Source of the DNA: an uncultured bacterium
GTDB taxonomy: Bacteria; Bacillota; Clostridia; Oscillospirales; Ruminococcaceae
Direction: 5' to 3'
Length of the DNA: 64,000 nt
Assembly: GCA_934875375.1 (NCBI GenBank)
Contig: CAKXHL010000008.1
Coordinates: 28,226 to 92,225 of the forward strand
Shown here: positions 52,533 through 61,361 of the stretch, one piece after another
Layout: every line of letters begins with the position of its first letter
Position numbering within the stretch: position 1 is the stretch's first letter
Program-made: the position numbers and the translations under genes
Notes under the pieces: generated by a model
Database searches by the model: none
Seen by the model: only the letters and a program-made list of their open reading frames with translations
What the model was told of the DNA's origin: nothing

Positions 52533-52970
52533 ATGGAATGGTTTTATCCGGTATTATGGCTGGCATTGATTATTCTTTTTGTGGTGTTGGAGGCTTCTAC
52601 GGTTCAGTTGGTATCCATCTGGCTGGCTGCCGGGTCTTTGGCTGCACTGATTCCCGCAATGCTGGGAATGCCTTTGGTAGTGCAGGTAATTGTGTTCGTG
52701 GCGGTATCCGCTGTTTGCTTGGTTTTTACCAGGCCTTTTGTGAAAAGGGTCTTGGCAGTTAAAAAAGTGAACACCAATGCAGATCGTACGATTGGAGAGA
52801 TTGGTCTGGTGACAGAGACCATTGACAGTACGCTGGAAAGCGGACGCGTGATGGTAGACGGTTTATCATGGAAGGCAAGAACTTCTGACAATACTGTTTT
52901 AGAGGCGGGGACCCGTGTGCAGGTGAAAGAAATCCACGGCGTGACCCTAACCGTGGAAAAAGCTGTTTAA
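52533..52970 (+). CDS. NfeD-family membrane protein
   Basis: 145 residues. Two or three membrane segments at the N terminus (FYPVLWLALIILFVVLEA, LVVQVIVFVAVSAVCLVF), then an OB-fold domain at about 75-145 (GLVTETIDSTLESGRVMVDGLSWKART). Short NfeD type that pairs with SPFH proteins in membrane microdomains. ATG 52533 preceded by AAGGGGG. SPFH gene follows. Confidence 0.9.
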   Translation: MEWFYPVLWLALIILFVVLEASTVQLVSIWLAAGSLAALIPAMLGMPLVVQVIVFVAVSAVCLVFTRPFVKRVLAVKKVNTNADRTIGEIGLVTETIDSTLESGRVMVDGLSWKARTSDNTVLEAGTRVQVKEIHGVTLTVEKAV

Positions 52971-53057
52971 AGTTTTGTTTTGACCATGAATGATTTTGTG
53001 CCGCATGGAAAAATCGTTCATGTTGAATCTTGTGTCCGTGCGGAGAAGGAGAGAGTT

Positions 53058-54005
53058 ATGCCACCTATCGTTGGAATTTTAATTGTATTTATCCTGCTGT
53101 TTTTGATTTTGGGAATCGTGATTTCCTGTGTTAAGATTGTTCCGCAGTCAAACTGTTATGTTGTGGAACGTCTTGGTGTTTACCATGCGACTTGGGAAAC
53201 CGGCCTGCATTTTAAGCTGCCGTTTTTTGACCGGGTTGCGAAAAAGGTTTCTTTGAAAGAACAGGTAGTGGATTTCAAACCGCAGCCGGTTATTACCAGA
53301 GATAACGTTACCATGCAGATTGATACCGTCGTCTTTTTCCAGGTAACTGATGCAAAGCTGTTCACTTACGGTGTGGAACGCCCGATTTCTGCCATCGAAA
53401 ATTTGACGGCGACAACACTGCGTAATATCATCGGTGAGATGGAGCTGGACCATACCTTGACCTCTCGCGATGTTATCAACACCAAAATTACTGCTACTTT
53501 GGATACGGCTACCGATAAATGGGGCATCAAGGTCAACCGGGTGGAGCTGAAAAACATCCTCCCGCCCAGAGAGATTCAGGATGCCATGGAAAAGCAAATG
53601 AAAGCGGAGCGCGAGCGGCGTGAAGCAATTCTCAGAGCCGAGGGAGAAAAGCGCAGCCAGATCCTGGTGGCAGAAGGTGAAAAAGAATCTCAGATTCTGC
53701 GGGCTGAGGCGGAAAAACAGGCTGCAATCCTGCATGCGGATGCAGTAAGAGAACAGAAAATCCGGGAAGCGCAAGGTGAAGCGGAAGCGGTTATGATGGT
53801 GCAAAAGGCGCTGGCTGACAGTATCGGCCTTTTGAATGAAGCAGCTCCCTCTGATAAGGTGTTGGCTTTGAAAGGACTGGAAGCTTTTGGAAAAGCAGCC
53901 GATGGCAAGGCCACCAAAATTATTATCCCCAGTGAGATTCAAAGTCTGGCGGGTCTGGCAACTTCGCTGAAAGAACTGATGACCGATGGGAATATAAAAC
54001 AGTAA
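53058..54005 (+). CDS. SPFH/Band 7 (slipin, QmcA-like) membrane protein
   Basis: 315 residues. One N-terminal membrane helix (about 5-25), SPFH domain (VVERLGVYHATWETGLHFKLPFFDRV near 35-60, GEMELDHTLTSRDVIN near 125), then a long coiled-coil with EREAI/LRAEGEKRSQILVAEGEKE repeats (about 185-255). Forms membrane-domain scaffolds with NfeD. ATG 53058 has AAGGAGAGAG upstream. Confidence 0.92.
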   Translation: MPPIVGILIVFILLFLILGIVISCVKIVPQSNCYVVERLGVYHATWETGLHFKLPFFDRVAKKVSLKEQVVDFKPQPVITRDNVTMQIDTVVFFQVTDAKLFTYGVERPISAIENLTATTLRNIIGEMELDHTLTSRDVINTKITATLDTATDKWGIKVNRVELKNILPPREIQDAMEKQMKAERERREAILRAEGEKRSQILVAEGEKESQILRAEAEKQAAILHADAVREQKIREAQGEAEAVMMVQKALADSIGLLNEAAPSDKVLALKGLEAFGKAADGKATKIIIPSEIQSLAGLATSLKELMTDGNIKQ

Positions 54006-54020
54006 GGATTTCTGGTAAAT

Positions 54021-54062
54021 CCAAATAAAAGGCTCCGCCCGAGTGTGGAGCCTTTTATTTGG
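54021..54062. terminator. bidirectional terminator after the SPFH gene
   Basis: CCAAATAAAAGGCTCC / GGAGCCTTTTATTTGG, 16-bp perfect stem with a 10-base loop. Confidence 0.85.
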
Positions 54063-54107
54063 ATTTTTAATAAATTAGAAGAGGCGAAAGGATTCGGAGA
54101 AAGTATT

Positions 54108-54317
54108 TCAAATGTGTTTACGGAAAAAGAAAACTGCCGCAGCAGAAGTTGCCATAAAAAGCACGCTGACATTTACCAAATCCTTTGCGCCGGTTTCTGG
54201 ATTATCTTGTGTTGTCTTGGAAATTTCATCATCCCCATCATCGTCATAAGTATGCCCTTTTTCATCGATGGCGTATTTCACGGCAGTCAGGGAAACTCCA
54301 AATTTCCCTGACTGCCG
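54108..54317 (-). pseudogene. C-terminal relic of a sortase-anchored surface protein (NPETG)
   Basis: On the minus strand the frame ending at TGA 54108-54110 reads GVSLTAVKYAIDEKG, an acidic DDDGDD stretch, then NPETG-AKDLV, a hydrophobic stretch (NVSVLFMATSAAAVFFF) and the basic tail RKHI. That is a complete cell-wall sorting signal of the NPxTG type. The frame is broken upstream by TGA at 54318-54320 and has no start, so only the last ~65 residues of a larger wall protein remain. The acidic DDDGDD resembles the end of Cna-B-like adhesins. Arms of a 16-bp inverted repeat lie inside it. Confidence 0.5.
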
Positions 54318-54318
54318 T
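54280..54318. repeat. 16-bp perfect inverted repeat
   Basis: ACGGCAGTCAGGGAAA, 7-base spacer, TTTCCCTGACTGCCGT. One arm codes VSLTAV of the surface-protein relic; the other arm lies where that frame is broken. No T run follows, so not a terminator. Confidence 0.85.
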
Positions 54319-54417
54319 CAGTACCGGTGTATTCCAGGACGGCATTTTCGTTGGTGGGTGGCGTATAAGTCCCAGCTTTATTTTCCTTTTGTACACTTTT
54401 TCAAAAATGCTGTTGTT

Positions 54418-55020
54418 TTACCTTTTTTCTAATTTCACTGATTTGGCATAGAAGGTACCTAAGGGCATTTCGCAGGCGTTTGCTGCCTGCTAAAGTGTTA
54501 TTTTTTTATTTCTCCATGCGTCATGTATCTTATCGAAATTTCCCGGAAGTGGCCGTGGAGGCCTGCCGAAGCGAACAACTCGTGACTTAGCAGCGGCAAT
54601 CCCCTGTGCCTGCCTCTTTTTGATGTTTTCCCGTTCTGTTTGAGCGACGAAGGATAGAATCTGCAGCACGAGGTCGGCAATAAAGGTTCCAAGAAGATCC
54701 TTGCCGTTGCGGGTATCCAGCAGCGGCATGTCAATGACACAAATATCTACACCAATTTGTTGTGTCAAAATGCGCCATTGCACGAGGATTTCTTCATAAT
54801 TGCGGCCGAGACGATCGATGCTCATCAGATAGAGTATATCGCCTGGTTGAAGATGCGACACTAGATTTTGGTATTGGGGGCGGTCAAAGTCTTTTCCTGA
54901 CTGTTTGTCCAAATAAATATTTTGCTTCGGTACATTTCTTTCCCGCATGGCGATCAGCTGGCGGATTTCATTTTGGTCCGCACTGGATACTCGGATATAT
55001 CCATAAGTTTTGATTGCCAT
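54418..55020 (-). pseudogene. serine recombinase (resolvase/invertase) interrupted by an in-frame TAG in the HTH
   Basis: Minus strand, ATG 55020 with AGGAGG upstream. 176 residues to TAG 54490-54492: catalytic Ser in GYIRVSSADQNE (residues 7-18), YLMSIDRLGRNYEEI near 66, ERENIKKRQAQGIAAAK near 128. The C-terminal helix-turn-helix begins DAWRNKKITL, stops, and continues in the same frame as QAANACEMPLGTFYAK to TAA 54418-54420. So the DNA-binding domain is cut off by one amber codon. TAG is a normal stop here (murF and murG end in TAG), so recoding is unlikely. Recently inactivated, or rescued only by a suppressor. Confidence 0.7.
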
Positions 55021-55170
55021 TTTAATCCCTCCTTTTTGTTTTTAGGATAGACAATCCTTTTCAAACGATCATCCGAAAAAGCAAAAATACTTTGAAACGA
55101 AGAATCCTTTTCATATGCGTATGAAACCCAGTCCAGCGCCCAGAATAAAGATTGTAAGGAGCGTGGGAAA

Positions 55171-56796
55171 ATGGGAAAACGGATTGTTGCCTTATTCAGT
55201 GTCCTGATTTTATTGTTTAGCGCTGTGATTTGGCGGCTGTCTTGGCTGAGCCGCAAAGAAGATTTTGCGCAGGCGGCCAACCAGCAAAGTACTTATACGC
55301 TGGAAGTTTCGCAAAGCAGGGGTATGATTTATGACTGTCAGGGCCAGAGCTTGGTGAATGACAGTTTTCACTATATGGCGGCAGTACTGCCCAATAACGA
55401 AAGTGCCGCCACACTGAGAAGTCAGTTTGCCTCCGCTGATTTGTGGCGTGAAAAAATGAACAGCAGAGTTCCCTTTTTGACAGAGGTGAATACAGATGCC
55501 GTACGGGGAGAGGGGGTAGAAGTTTTTTCTGTCCCAGACCGCTATTCGATGGACTACACAGCACCTCATATTGTCGGATATGTAGATGCTGATGGCGTGG
55601 GGCAGACCGGCATTGAGAGGATTTTCAATGATTTTTTAAAAAGCGTTGGAGAAAAAGTAAAGGTTCGTTATCAGATCGACGCTATGGGACGTGCGTTGTC
55701 AGGAAATGGAATTGAGATTTTGCAGGAGGGCAACCGGTCCGATGGAGTGGTTTTAACATTGTATAAAGGCTTACAGCAGGCATGTGAGCGAATTTTAAGC
55801 GGAGCTGAAGTGAACGGAGCCATTGTAGTGATGGATTTGGCTGACGGTGGTCTGAGAGCAGTCGCCAGCGCACCGGGTTTTGATCCGCGGAATGTAGCCG
55901 AATCGATGAATAATCCGGACAGTCCGTTGGTTAATCGGGCGTTTGGTGCTTACGCGGTAGGTTCCACTTTTAAACTTTTAGTGGCTGCTACTGCATTGGA
56001 GCAGGGAATATCTCCGGAACAGACTTATGTTTGCAGCGGCTGGCTGGACATAAACGGACAGATTTTTAAATGCAACCAGCTGGCGGGGCATGGAGAGATC
56101 GATATGGAGCAAGCGATTACACACTCCTGCAACTGCTATTTTATTCAGCTGGCTCAACAGATTGGCGCTCAGAATCTGCGGGACATGGCGGTTCGTTTTG
56201 GGTTTTCCAAGGCTGATTTGCTGGCGGATACTCTGCAGACTGCGTCGGGAAATCTGCCTGATGCACAGCAGCTGGAAAACTCAGCAGAACTTGCCAATTT
56301 TGGGTTTGGACAGGGGCTTTTAACAGCAACTCCTATTCAAATTTGCAAAATGATTGCCACAATTGCTGACGGCGGAAAACTTTTGTCCCCCTATCTGGTA
56401 CAGGGAATTTATTTTGGGGGCGCACTGCAGCAGGAAACTTCTTTTTCTGCCAACCGTGTGATTTCAGAAAAAACCGCAAATTTGTTGCGCAAATTTATGC
56501 AAACGGTGGTCGTGGAAGGGTCTGGACAGCTGGCAACACCCAAAACAGGTGGAGCAGGCGGCAAGACCGCTTCTGCTCAAACAGGAATATACGATGAAAA
56601 GGAGGAAGAAATTGTTCATGCGTGGTTCGGTGGGTTTTACCCAGCTGAGGACCCTCAGTTTGCCATTGTAGTTTTTGTAGAAAATGGGCAGTCCGGCAAT
56701 CGGGTAGCAGCGCCGCTGTTTGCCCAGGTGGCAGACAGTCTCTCCGGATTGGGGCTGGCACTAATCAGGGAAAACACGACAATAACGGTTGAATAA
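55171..56796 (+). CDS. class B penicillin-binding protein (PBP2/SpoVD-like transpeptidase)
   Basis: 541 residues. N-terminal membrane anchor (about 5-22), dimerisation region SQSRGMIYDCQGQSLVND near 48, transpeptidase domain: SxxK GSTFKLL near 269, SxN HSCNCY near 316, KTG-like motif GGKTASAQTG near 465 with Ala in place of Gly. A partner for an FtsW/RodA SEDS protein. It lies alone. PBP2 versus SpoVD cannot be decided; no PASTA domain is present. Confidence 0.87.
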   Translation: MGKRIVALFSVLILLFSAVIWRLSWLSRKEDFAQAANQQSTYTLEVSQSRGMIYDCQGQSLVNDSFHYMAAVLPNNESAATLRSQFASADLWREKMNSRVPFLTEVNTDAVRGEGVEVFSVPDRYSMDYTAPHIVGYVDADGVGQTGIERIFNDFLKSVGEKVKVRYQIDAMGRALSGNGIEILQEGNRSDGVVLTLYKGLQQACERILSGAEVNGAIVVMDLADGGLRAVASAPGFDPRNVAESMNNPDSPLVNRAFGAYAVGSTFKLLVAATALEQGISPEQTYVCSGWLDINGQIFKCNQLAGHGEIDMEQAITHSCNCYFIQLAQQIGAQNLRDMAVRFGFSKADLLADTLQTASGNLPDAQQLENSAELANFGFGQGLLTATPIQICKMIATIADGGKLLSPYLVQGIYFGGALQQETSFSANRVISEKTANLLRKFMQTVVVEGSGQLATPKTGGAGGKTASAQTGIYDEKEEEIVHAWFGGFYPAEDPQFAIVVFVENGQSGNRVAAPLFAQVADSLSGLGLALIRENTTITVE

Positions 56797-56817
56797 GTGG
56801 AGAGAATATGATAAAAT
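56789..56817 (+). promoter_or_regulatory. possible promoter for the DegV gene
   Basis: TTGAAT (56789-56794), 17 bp, TAAAAT (56812-56817), overlapping the end of the PBP gene. Confidence 0.45.
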
Positions 56818-56948
56818 AAAAACGGTAATTACAAGATAGGCTGTTTTCGGCGGTGTGATACAGGCCTTTTGGGTCGACAGGATCGGCAGATGAAAAACAG
56901 TTTTCTTTGTGAAAAAATCAAAATTCAGACAGCAAGGAGGATCATGAA

Positions 56949-57821
56949 TTGAGCGAGAAAAAATTTGTGATCGTTACCGATACCAATGCAGATTTCCCTG
57001 AAGAATATTTGAAAAATCATGGACTGGGACGGCTTTGCCTGAGTTTTTCTGTGAATGGGAAAACTTTTTGCGCAGATAAAGATGTGATTGATGAACATGC
57101 TTTTTATGATCAGATGCGGGCTGGCGCAGATGTAAAGACGATGCAGGTGAACCCGGAGCAGGCAAAAAGCTATTTTGAACAATATTTAAAAGACGGCATT
57201 GAAGTGTTGTATCTGGCGTTTTCTTCCGGACTCAGCGGCAGCTATAACAGCGCTTTGATCGCGGCGGATGAATTGAAGGAAAGTTACCCTGATCTGCGGG
57301 TCGTAGTTGTGGATACGCTGTGCGCTTCTTTGGGGCAGGGACTTTTGACTCATTACGCTGTTACGATGAAAGAGTCAGGCAAATCTTTGGATGAGATTGT
57401 TTCCTGGGTGGAGGAAAATAAGCTGCATTTGTGCCACATGTTCACGGTAGATGATTTGAACCATCTGTATCGGGGCGGCCGCGTTTCCAAGACAACTGCG
57501 GTATTGGGAACTGTGCTGAATATCAAACCTCTTTTGCATGTGGATGATGCAGGAAAGCTGATTCCGTTGGGAAAAGTACGGGGCAGAAAACAGTCATTGA
57601 TTGGTCTTGTCAATATGATGGAGGAACGCATTGGTTCTTACCACAATGAAGTTTTCTTTATTAGCCATGGGGATTGTCTGGAGGACGCAAAGTTTGTGGC
57701 TGCAGAAGTGCAGAAGCGTTTTGGTATCCAGAAACACTTGATTCATTTTATAGGCCCGACGATTGGTGCCCATTCCGGCCCTGGCACTGTAGCATTGTTT
57801 TTCCTGGGAGAAAAACGGTAA
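56949..57821 (+). CDS. DegV family fatty-acid-binding protein
   Basis: 290 residues. VTDTNADFPEEYL near residue 9, SSGLSGSYNSALIAADEL near 91, and HMFTVDDLNHLYRGGRVSKTTAVLGTVLNIKPLL near 159-192 define the family, which binds fatty acids for the FakA kinase. TTG 56949 is the start: GGAGG is 8 bases upstream, and the intervening ATG opens only a two-codon frame. No fakA nearby. Confidence 0.92.
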   Translation: MSEKKFVIVTDTNADFPEEYLKNHGLGRLCLSFSVNGKTFCADKDVIDEHAFYDQMRAGADVKTMQVNPEQAKSYFEQYLKDGIEVLYLAFSSGLSGSYNSALIAADELKESYPDLRVVVVDTLCASLGQGLLTHYAVTMKESGKSLDEIVSWVEENKLHLCHMFTVDDLNHLYRGGRVSKTTAVLGTVLNIKPLLHVDDAGKLIPLGKVRGRKQSLIGLVNMMEERIGSYHNEVFFISHGDCLEDAKFVAAEVQKRFGIQKHLIHFIGPTIGAHSGPGTVALFFLGEKR

Positions 57822-57942
57822 AGAAGCAGTCAAAAATTTTAAAAGCGCAGGACCAATTGGCCTGCGCTTTTTCTTCCAGTTTTTCGTTTGGATGAATGCT
57901 CTCCTTTGGCGGAATACTTTCTTTCAAAGGAGATGATATAAG

Positions 57943-58152
57943 GTGGAAAATCGTGTGACGTTTATTGTAACCGGCCTTTCGGCGGCGGGAGCGCAAGAGA
58001 AAATAAGAGAAAAGCTTTATGGTGTCAGCGGTGTGGATACAGTTGATTTTAATCAGGATAAAAACCAATTGGTAATCTGTGGTATGGAGTTGGAACGGGC
58101 CGATCTGGCGGATCGGATTTGCGATATGGGATTTGAAGTGTTGGAAGGATAG
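57943..58152 (+). CDS. small HMA-fold-like protein without a metal-binding CxxC
   Basis: 69 residues from GTG 57943 (AGGAG nine bases upstream). The pattern VTFIVTGLSAAGAQEKIREKLYGVSGVDTVDFN...QLVICGMELERADLADRICDMGFEVLEG is the ferredoxin-like beta-alpha-beta heavy-metal-associated fold (short pieces), but the loop that should hold CxxC reads TGLSAAG. It cannot be a normal copper chaperone. Function unknown. Confidence 0.6.
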   Translation: MENRVTFIVTGLSAAGAQEKIREKLYGVSGVDTVDFNQDKNQLVICGMELERADLADRICDMGFEVLEG

Positions 58153-58178
58153 TCGTATAACTTTTCCGCTTCAAGCTA

Positions 58179-58207
58179 TTGTCAAATTGCAAAAAGTACG
58201 ATATAAT
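58179..58207 (+). promoter_or_regulatory. promoter upstream of the SRP RNA gene
   Basis: TTGTCA (58179-58184), 17 bp, TATAAT (58202-58207). About 220 bp lie between it and the SRP RNA core; that stretch shows no gene and may be leader or a longer SRP 5' part. Confidence 0.5.
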
Positions 58208-58426
58208 ACCTAAAAAGCGGTCTTTGTTGTGCCGTTTTTGCCGCAACGGTGTTTCTGATTGGAATGGTGTGGACAAATGTTTTCGTTCCTTAGGTAAGCT
58301 GCGTACAGCAATTTGTTTTTGCGGAAGGAAAGGCCAAGCGGTGGTTGAATACAGAATACTGCCATTTAAAAATGGCTGCGGCATTTATAAGCCGGCAGCA
58401 AAAGCAATGAAACAGACAGGATGATA

Positions 58427-58560
58427 CCGATTCTGTCATGAGGGTATGCGGGTCCTGTGCGACAAGGCGCTGTGAACCATGTCAGGCGGGGAACCGAGCA
58501 GCATTAAGCGGCTGTTTTTGTGCGCCGCAGTCAACCTGTGTGCCCTTGTGAGAGAACCGG
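58427..58560 (+). ncRNA. ffs: signal recognition particle RNA
   Basis: Helix 8 core is unmistakable: GTGAACCATGTCAGGCGGGGAACCGAGCAGC contains the GGAA tetraloop closed by CGG/CCG, the asymmetric AGCAG loop and the symmetric loop (pieces at 58471-58505). The ends CCGATTCTG...GAGGG and CCCTTGTGAGAGAACCGG can pair. Position directly before dnaX is the standard ffs/scr location. The bounds are approximate; whether a longer Alu-containing form is made is unknown. Confidence 0.88.
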
Positions 58561-58626
58561 TATTTAGCACAATTGGTGCCCTGTCTGTTTTGTATATCTG
58601 CATTTTGTTGTAGAAGGAGCGAGACG

Positions 58627-60264
58627 ATGTATCAGGCGTTGTATCGAAAATACCGGCCCAAAAGCTTTGATGACGTGGTGGGCCAGGCCCATATCACCCG
58701 TACCTTGCAAAATGAAGTAAAGACCGGAAAAACAGCACATGCATATTTGTTTACCGGCTCTCGGGGAACCGGTAAAACTACCTGCTCCAAGATTTTGGCA
58801 AAGGCGGTCAACTGCCCGCATACACAGGACGGAAATCCCTGCGGGGAGTGTGAAATTTGCAGGGGAATAGATGACGGAACTGTGATGGATGTACTGGAGA
58901 TCGACGCGGCCAGCAACAACGGGGTAGATAATATCCGGCAGCTGCGCGAGGACGCTTATTTTGCACCAGGCCAGGCAAAATATCGGGTTTATATCATTGA
59001 TGAGACGCATATGCTCAGCACCGGCGCGTTCAATGCGCTGTTAAAAATTATGGAGGAACCGCCGCCGCATGTTTTGTTTATCCTGGCAACGACTGAGGCC
59101 CATAAGGTTCCGGCAACGATTCTTTCCCGCTGCCAGCGGTTTGACTTTCGGCGGATTGGCAGCGAAGATATTGCAGGATACTTGGAAAAGATCGCCCAGA
59201 AGGAGGGCGTTGCGCTGGAACACAGCGCAGGTTTGTTAATCGGAAAGCTGGCCGACGGCGGTATGCGCGATGCGATCTCTCTTCTGGATCTGTGTATTTC
59301 TCATGGCGGCGCTGTTACGGCAGAGGTAGTGGCCCAAGCGGCCGGATTGGCTGGTTCCGGACATCTTTTGGCGCTGGCTAGGTCTTTTGCTCAAAAGGAC
59401 ACTGCTTCTGCTCTGGAACAAATTGGGGCGCTGCATGAAAAATCCATGGATATGGACCGGTTGTGCAGCGATTTGGTGGTGTTTTACCGGGACTTGATGC
59501 TTTTGAAAACGGTGGGGAAACCGGAGCAGTTGATTATGGCTCTTCCGGAGGAAATGGATGATATGAAACCGTTGGCGCAGAGTTTCTCTCTGTCCCGGAT
59601 TTTATATACGCTCTCCGTCTTGCAGGAGACACAAAATCGTATGTCCCGTACGGCAAACCGGAGGACGGAATTGGAAATGTCTGTTGTTCGTATCTGCAAT
59701 CCGGCGATGGACAGTTCTGCCGAAGCGGTGCTGACCCGGCTGGAAGAATTGGAGGCGGCAGTGCGCAAGGGCGTTTCAGCCGTATCCTCTTCTTTTTCGG
59801 AAACGGCGGCGGACAGATTAAAAAAAGCGGAAAAACAGCCGCCAGAATCCTTGCAAACGGCGCCTGATTCTGCGATACAGACCGCATCAGAGATCAAAAA
59901 AGCAACGGTATCCGTACTGGCGGATATGTCCGATGCACAGCCTTTTGGCAAGTGGCAGGAGGTCCTTGGCAGATTGTTGAAAACAAATCCGCCGTTATTT
60001 GCGGCGCTGAAAAATTCTGATGCCTACGAAAAAGGAGATTTGATGTTGATTGACGCGAAAAACGAATTGTTTTTCAAATTGATCCGGGAGAATGAATTTG
60101 CCAAGGATTCTCTGCGGGATGCGTTGTTAGCACAAACCGGTCGGCGCTACCGGCTGGGGCCGTACCGCGCACAAGGGCAGATGCCTGCAAAGCCAGAGGA
60201 AGATCCTTTGGAAACGCTGCTAAAGTCGGTAAAAAGCGCCGGGGTTGCAGTAGAAGAAAAATGA
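58627..60264 (+). CDS. dnaX: DNA polymerase III subunits gamma/tau
   Basis: 545 residues. N-terminal YQALYRKYRPKSFDDVVGQ, Walker A GSRGTGKTTCSK near residue 46, zinc module CPHTQDGNPCGECEIC near 64-79, Walker B IIDETHML and sensor SRCQRFDFRRI. AAA+ clamp-loader motor with a C-terminal tau-like region. GGAGCGAGACG precedes ATG 58627. Confidence 0.96.
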   Translation: MYQALYRKYRPKSFDDVVGQAHITRTLQNEVKTGKTAHAYLFTGSRGTGKTTCSKILAKAVNCPHTQDGNPCGECEICRGIDDGTVMDVLEIDAASNNGVDNIRQLREDAYFAPGQAKYRVYIIDETHMLSTGAFNALLKIMEEPPPHVLFILATTEAHKVPATILSRCQRFDFRRIGSEDIAGYLEKIAQKEGVALEHSAGLLIGKLADGGMRDAISLLDLCISHGGAVTAEVVAQAAGLAGSGHLLALARSFAQKDTASALEQIGALHEKSMDMDRLCSDLVVFYRDLMLLKTVGKPEQLIMALPEEMDDMKPLAQSFSLSRILYTLSVLQETQNRMSRTANRRTELEMSVVRICNPAMDSSAEAVLTRLEELEAAVRKGVSAVSSSFSETAADRLKKAEKQPPESLQTAPDSAIQTASEIKKATVSVLADMSDAQPFGKWQEVLGRLLKTNPPLFAALKNSDAYEKGDLMLIDAKNELFFKLIRENEFAKDSLRDALLAQTGRRYRLGPYRAQGQMPAKPEEDPLETLLKSVKSAGVAVEEK

Positions 60265-60326
60265 CGTCATCAGGCGATTTTGCCTGTGATAGATGAAGCA
60301 ATTGGACGAAAGGAATGGATGATACA

Positions 60327-60677
60327 ATGAAAGCAAGATTACCGCAGGGTTACGGCGGCGGAGCTGCTAGCAATATGCAAGGGATGCTCAAACAGGCGCA
60401 GAAAATGCAGGCGGAGATTGCCCGCGTGCAAGCGGAACTGGAAGAAAAAGAGCATACGGTAAGCGTTGGCGGCGGGGCTGTCGAAGTGGTCATGACTGGT
60501 AAAAAAGAACTGAAAGCGCTTACCATTCAACCGGAGGTTGTGGATCCGGAAGATATTGAAATGTTGCAGGATCTGGTCATTTCAGCTGTGAACGAAGTAA
60601 TTCGGGAAATTGAAGACGAATCCACAAAAGAAATGGAGAAGATCTCCGGCGGTATGAGTGTGCCGGGGCTGTTCTAA
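60327..60677 (+). CDS. ybaB: YbaB/EbfC nucleoid-associated protein
   Basis: 116 residues. MLKQAQKMQAEIARVQAELEEKE coiled helix (about 22-45), GGGAVEVVMTGKKELKALTIQPEVVDPED, then LVISAVNEVIREIEDES. DNA-binding protein that is nearly always between dnaX and recR, as here. Start ATG 60327; the ATG at 60315 abuts the ribosome binding site. Confidence 0.95.
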   Translation: MKARLPQGYGGGAASNMQGMLKQAQKMQAEIARVQAELEEKEHTVSVGGGAVEVVMTGKKELKALTIQPEVVDPEDIEMLQDLVISAVNEVIREIEDESTKEMEKISGGMSVPGLF

Positions 60678-60681
60678 ACAT

Positions 60682-61281
60682 ATGGAATATCATGTTTTGC
60701 CGCTGACCCGATTAATTGAACATTTTGAACGTCTGCCGGGTATCGGGAAAAAGTCTGCTCAGCGGCTGGCCTTTTACGTGCTGAATCTGCCAAAAGAAAA
60801 GGCATTGGATTTTGCCAACTGTATTGTAGAAGCGCAGAAAAAAATTAAGCACTGCAAGGTCTGCCAGAATTTAACTGACAATGAGCTGTGCCCGATTTGC
60901 CAAGATGCATCCCGGGATGAAAGCGTCGTCTGCGTGGTAGAAGATCCCAGAGATGTACTGGCTTTTGAAAGAACAAAAGAATACAATGGCCTATACCATG
61001 TTCTGCATGGGCTGATTTCGCCGATGGATGGAATTGGACCCGATCAGCTGTATGTAAAAGAACTGCTGCAGCGTATTGGACAAGGGAAAATCAAAGAGGT
61101 CATTATGGCCACTAATCCTACTGTGGAAGGCGAAGCAACTGCGATGTATCTGTCACGGCTGATTAAGCCGCTGGGGATTAGGGTAACACGGCTGGCCTAT
61201 GGAATTCCTGTAGGCAGCAATTTGGAATATGCCGACGAAGTAACTCTTTACCGTGCACTGGAAGGACGCAGCGAGTTGTAA
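60682..61281 (+). CDS. recR: recombination protein RecR
   Basis: 199 residues. Helix-hairpin-helix FERLPGIGKKSAQRLAFY near residue 12, zinc finger CKVCQNLTDNELCPIC near 58-73, Toprim VCVVEDPRDVLAFE near 82, Walker B-like NPTVEGEATAMY. Acts with RecF/RecO in gap repair. Starts 4 bp after ybaB. Confidence 0.97.
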   Translation: MEYHVLPLTRLIEHFERLPGIGKKSAQRLAFYVLNLPKEKALDFANCIVEAQKKIKHCKVCQNLTDNELCPICQDASRDESVVCVVEDPRDVLAFERTKEYNGLYHVLHGLISPMDGIGPDQLYVKELLQRIGQGKIKEVIMATNPTVEGEATAMYLSRLIKPLGIRVTRLAYGIPVGSNLEYADEVTLYRALEGRSEL

Positions 61282-61361
61282 AGCCTGTCGACTAAGAACA
61301 TTCCCTGCCCGATGCTGCAAAGGGTGGGGAATGTTGTTTTTAGTGATTGAGAGGGACAAAC

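Noticed and set aside
53148..53942. 264-codon frame antisense to the SPFH gene
   Set aside because: Mirror of the coiled-coil coding region; no independent support.
54280..54318. Inverted repeat taken as a rho-independent terminator
   Set aside because: No T run on either side; one arm lies in coding sequence of the surface-protein relic.
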